Shown here: positions 61,245 to 64,000 of the stretch, piece by piece
Layout of the letters: each line of letters begins with the position of its first letter
Numbering within the stretch: the first letter of the stretch is position 1
Origin: Janthinobacterium sp. SUN073
Lineage (GTDB): Bacteria > Pseudomonadota > Gammaproteobacteria > Burkholderiales > Burkholderiaceae_D
NCBI RefSeq assembly: GCF_030397665.1
Contig: NZ_JAPUBT010000002.1
Span: 467,383-531,382 of the forward strand
DNA: 64,000 bases
Reading direction: 5' to 3'
The notes under the pieces: model-generated
Told to the model about the DNA's origin: nothing
Databases searched by the model: none
Seen by the model: only the letters and a program-made list of their open reading frames with translations
Position numbers and translations under genes: made by a program

Positions 61245-64000
61245 TCAAAGCCGTTCCAGCTCGAGGCGGGACAGCGTGTGGAAGGGGCTGTGCAGGACGC
61301 CCTTGTCGAGCGCACGCTGGAAATACACGCGGGCGCGAATCTTGTCGTCTTGCAGCAGATAATATTTGCCGGCATAGAAATACACCTCCGCGAGGCGCGG
61401 CGCCTGGCCATTGCCGCCGTCGCGGCTGGCCACGCGCAGCATCGTCTCGGGACCGGTCTGTTGCTGGAACATCCTCAATGCCTCGCCCAACCACTGCTCC
61501 GTCAGCAGCTCCGGCGGCCCGCCGGCGTCCATGGCCGCCGGCACCGCGCCCACGATGGCTTGCCATATCTGCCCGCGCACGTGCGCCAGGGGCTCGTCGA
61601 GCTTGCTGCCGGCCCGCGCCAGATCGACGATCATCTCGCGCTGGTTGCCCAGATAGATATTCGCCAGGGCCTTGCGCTGGTAAGTCTCGCCATCGTTGTT
61701 GCCCAACGCCACAGCGCGCGCAAAGCTGGCGGCGCTTTCCTTGAACTTGCCAGCGGCAAAACTGACATCGGCCTGGCAGGACAGATAATCGGCCGACTGG
61801 GGCTGCTGCTGTACTGCCTGCGCGGCATCCTTGAGCGCCGCCGCGTGCTGCCCCAGCCAGCTGGAGGTGCGCGCCCGTTCGCAGAGGATGGCGCCGGTGT
61901 CCTGCCCCGTCAGCGTCGCATCGGCGAGCAGCTGATCGCTGGCCTTCAGGCTGGCCTCCAGGCGTGCCTTGAGAGCCTCCTTGTAGTCGGGCGCTGCCGC
62001 TACCTTCAACATTCTTGTCGGCAGTAACATGCTTCCTTGTAACATTTCGTTCACCTTGCGGCTGGCCTCGACAAACGCCGGCACCCCGTCCGCAGGCACG
62101 CGGTCGCTCGTCACGTCCAGGCGCAGGCTGGCCTGCGCCACGCGGCCCGTAAAGGCCAGCGCCTCGGTCAGCCTGAAGGCGCTGTTGTCGATACTGTTCT
62201 GCGCCGGCTGGTACCGGGCGTCCGCCTGTTCCGGCAGCACAACCTCAAAATCATAGGTGGAGATCGAAGGATACATGGGCACCAGCAGCGGATGGCTGCG
62301 CTTGACGATATCCGGCACATAGAACTGCTCCGTCAGATTGACGGGCTTGTAGCGCATCAGCCAGCCCTGGTCATTCTTTTCCATGAACTTGCTGATGCGG
62401 TAGCGTAAATCGACCGTCATGCGGTTGTTCACGCGGTCATCGCTGACGAGCGGCTCGGCCAGCATGCTGAAGTCCGCGTAGCGGCGCCCCATCGAGCCTT
62501 CATAGGCCTGGCGCAACTGCTGCGCGCTCAGGCCTGCCAGTTGCACGCGCATGCGTTCGGCGCCCGTGCCCGCCATGGAAATGCGCACCTGCATGTCGGC
62601 AGGCTGGTCGAAGGCGCTGACTGTCACGCGTTCGCTGCGCTTGTCCGTGATCAATGCCGGATCCGTCTGTGGCGCAATCGTGTCCAGCGCCTTGCCCGTG
62701 GCATTGACCACCAGCACTTGCGCGCCGCCATGCGCCTGGCCCATGTTATCGAGCAAACCGTGCTGCCCCAGGCGGGTGGGATCGAGGAAGTATGTCTTGC
62801 CATCAACGTGTACGCGCACGATGGCGTGGTCGAACAACAAGGGACTGGGCAGCATGCGGTCCAGGCCCTTGCGCATTTCGGTCGACACCAGCACGGGTTC
62901 GGCGACGATGCCCAGTTCCCGCAGCATGGCCACCATCAGCAACGACTTGTCCTTGCAATCGCCATAGCGGCGCTGCAGCACCTGGGCAGGTGGAAACGGC
63001 CGGTGCGAACTCTCGCCCATCGACAGCGACAGATAGCGGATCTCGTTCTGCACAAATTCCAGCACCTTGACCACCTGCTGCGAGGGCGCGCCCGTGGCGC
63101 CCGCGGCGCGTAGTGCGTCCTTCACGGCGGCGCCGCCCGCTGGCGTATCGAACAGTCCCTGCGCCCACTGATTGACTTCCTTCCAGCTGCCCAGTTCGGA
63201 AAACTGGATCCAGCGGTAAGTCGACACATCGGCCGGCACATATGGCTCGGCCACCACCGCCGGCAGGTCGCGTGCCTCGAAGCGCAGGATGCGGCGGCCA
63301 TTGCGTCGCTGTTCTTTGGGTGCAATGGCGAGGTTGCCACCCTGCATGCGGTAGGCGATGCCGCGCTGCTCGGGCATGTCAAGCGTGATGCGCCGCAAGC
63401 CCACGGGCACAGGACTGTCCCACGCGGCGGCGTCGAAGAACTTGCCGTCAAACACAGGATTCTGGCCCAGCACCGTGTACGCCACTTCCAATGTATCGCC
63501 CACGCGCACGTCATCGGTGACGATGGCGGCCGTGATCGCACCCGAATACACGCCTTGCGACAACCCCGTTTCGCGCTGCAGGAAACGGATATCGGCCGAC
63601 GCCAGCTTGTCGATCACCTGATCGCCACGCACGATGCGCAGGCGGTGCAGCTGCACACGCTGATAATCGGGCTGGAACGCGATTTCGTACTGACCCAGCG
63701 CCGATACGCTGGACGCCTCATTGGCAATCAATGCCCGGTGGATATAGTAGGCGCTCTGTTCGCCCACATGAAATTGCACGTCGGACAAGCGGATTGCCAG
63801 CGGACTGTCCTTGGCGGCGGGGGGCAGCTGGCTGATGCTATCGACCCAAGCGGGGAACGGAACGGCGCGCGTAAAGGCGGCCTCGGCCAGTTGCACACTG
63901 CGCATGCCGGCAACCGGCGTGAAGGGAGCTTCGGTGGCGGCGGAAGCGAAGGAAAGCGCTCCATGGGAGACAAGAATAGACAGCAACAGGACTGGCCATG
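61245..64000 (-). CDS. DUF3857/transglutaminase-like exported protein with C-terminal TPRs, start outside window
   Basis: At least 918 residues are visible; the frame is still open at the window end, where WPVLLLSILVSHGALSFASA is the end of a signal peptide, so the true start lies beyond. A DUF3857 domain (about 65-250; AYYIHRALIANEASSVSALG) is followed by a transglutaminase core with catalytic Cys in RRYGDCKDKSLLMVAMLREL (about 345), His in PLLFDHAIVRVHVDGK (about 385) and Asp in YFLDPTRLGQHG. The last 300 residues contain TPR-like repeats (CQADVSFAAGKFKESAASFA). Such proteins are periplasmic; the substrate is unknown. Upstream of the DUF2059-like gene. Confidence 0.87.
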   Translation of the reverse strand, partial: WPVLLLSILVSHGALSFASAATEAPFTPVAGMRSVQLAEAAFTRAVPFPAWVDSISQLPPAAKDSPLAIRLSDVQFHVGEQSAYYIHRALIANEASSVSALGQYEIAFQPDYQRVQLHRLRIVRGDQVIDKLASADIRFLQRETGLSQGVYSGAITAAIVTDDVRVGDTLEVAYTVLGQNPVFDGKFFDAAAWDSPVPVGLRRITLDMPEQRGIAYRMQGGNLAIAPKEQRRNGRRILRFEARDLPAVVAEPYVPADVSTYRWIQFSELGSWKEVNQWAQGLFDTPAGGAAVKDALRAAGATGAPSQQVVKVLEFVQNEIRYLSLSMGESSHRPFPPAQVLQRRYGDCKDKSLLMVAMLRELGIVAEPVLVSTEMRKGLDRMLPSPLLFDHAIVRVHVDGKTYFLDPTRLGQHGLLDNMGQAHGGAQVLVVNATGKALDTIAPQTDPALITDKRSERVTVSAFDQPADMQVRISMAGTGAERMRVQLAGLSAQQLRQAYEGSMGRRYADFSMLAEPLVSDDRVNNRMTVDLRYRISKFMEKNDQGWLMRYKPVNLTEQFYVPDIVKRSHPLLVPMYPSISTYDFEVVLPEQADARYQPAQNSIDNSAFRLTEALAFTGRVAQASLRLDVTSDRVPADGVPAFVEASRKVNEMLQGSMLLPTRMLKVAAAPDYKEALKARLEASLKASDQLLADATLTGQDTGAILCERARTSSWLGQHAAALKDAAQAVQQQPQSADYLSCQADVSFAAGKFKESAASFARAVALGNNDGETYQRKALANIYLGNQREMIVDLARAGSKLDEPLAHVRGQIWQAIVGAVPAAMDAGGPPELLTEQWLGEALRMFQQQTGPETMLRVASRDGGNGQAPRLAEVYFYAGKYYLLQDDKIRARVYFQRALDKGVLHSPFHTLSRLELERL

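Overview
The window looks like chromosomal DNA from a betaproteobacterium of the Oxalobacteraceae (Janthinobacterium/Massilia/Duganella-like). It is GC-rich with dense genes. It carries a monomeric NADP isocitrate dehydrogenase, malate synthase A, a FolE2-type GTP cyclohydrolase, an OXA-type beta-lactamase and several large c-di-GMP proteins. The genus is an inference from gene content, not from a database search.

Layout: 0-5.9 kb is a complete 3-hydroxybenzoate/gentisate catabolic operon on the minus strand (monooxygenase, gentisate dioxygenase, fumarylpyruvate hydrolase, aromatic acid transporter, maleylpyruvate isomerase) with a divergent LysR regulator. 5.9-9.1 kb has a truncated GNAT, an HxlR/azoreductase divergent pair, a small monooxygenase and two coupled exported proteins. 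9.2-14.2 kb has an Imm52-like orphan immunity gene, a class A penicillin-binding protein and an OXA beta-lactamase. 14.2-20.9 kb has folE2 with palindromic upstream sites, alkB, an SDR/GntR pair, a thioesterase, a YoaK protein and an AroP-type permease. 20.9-28.9 kb has a large unknown protein, a chemoreceptor followed by APS kinase and a sulfotransferase, a diguanylate cyclase with a hairpin over its start, and a probable copper-related pair.

28.9-41.8 kb holds icd, then a scarred accessory patch: a Flp pilin fused to a beta-helix remnant, and an orphan Rhs C-terminal toxin of the DUF2235 lipase type with an overlapping lipoprotein gene. This patch abuts the 3' end of a tRNA-Val. The conserved dnaQ-rnhA-methyltransferase-gloB block, the aceB/LysR pair and an IS110 element with a gene remnant follow. 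41.9-55.7 kb is mostly core: csp, Hpt, upp, aidB, a GGDEF-EAL/HDOD operon, aroC, a REC-GGDEF-EAL regulator, a CBS protein, a 2OG oxygenase and O-acetylhomoserine sulfhydrylase. 55.7-64 kb has an alpha/beta hydrolase, a PoNi-like immunity protein, a WG-repeat protein and two exported proteins (DUF2059-like and a DUF3857/transglutaminase protein cut by the window edge).

Themes: the best candidate for something little described is the Rhs-DUF2235/lipoprotein module at the tRNA. Two other immunity-like genes have no toxin beside them. Other points of interest are the APS kinase-sulfotransferase pair joined to a chemoreceptor, and several dispersed palindromic repeat families, one of them present in a full and an internally deleted form directly after stop codons.
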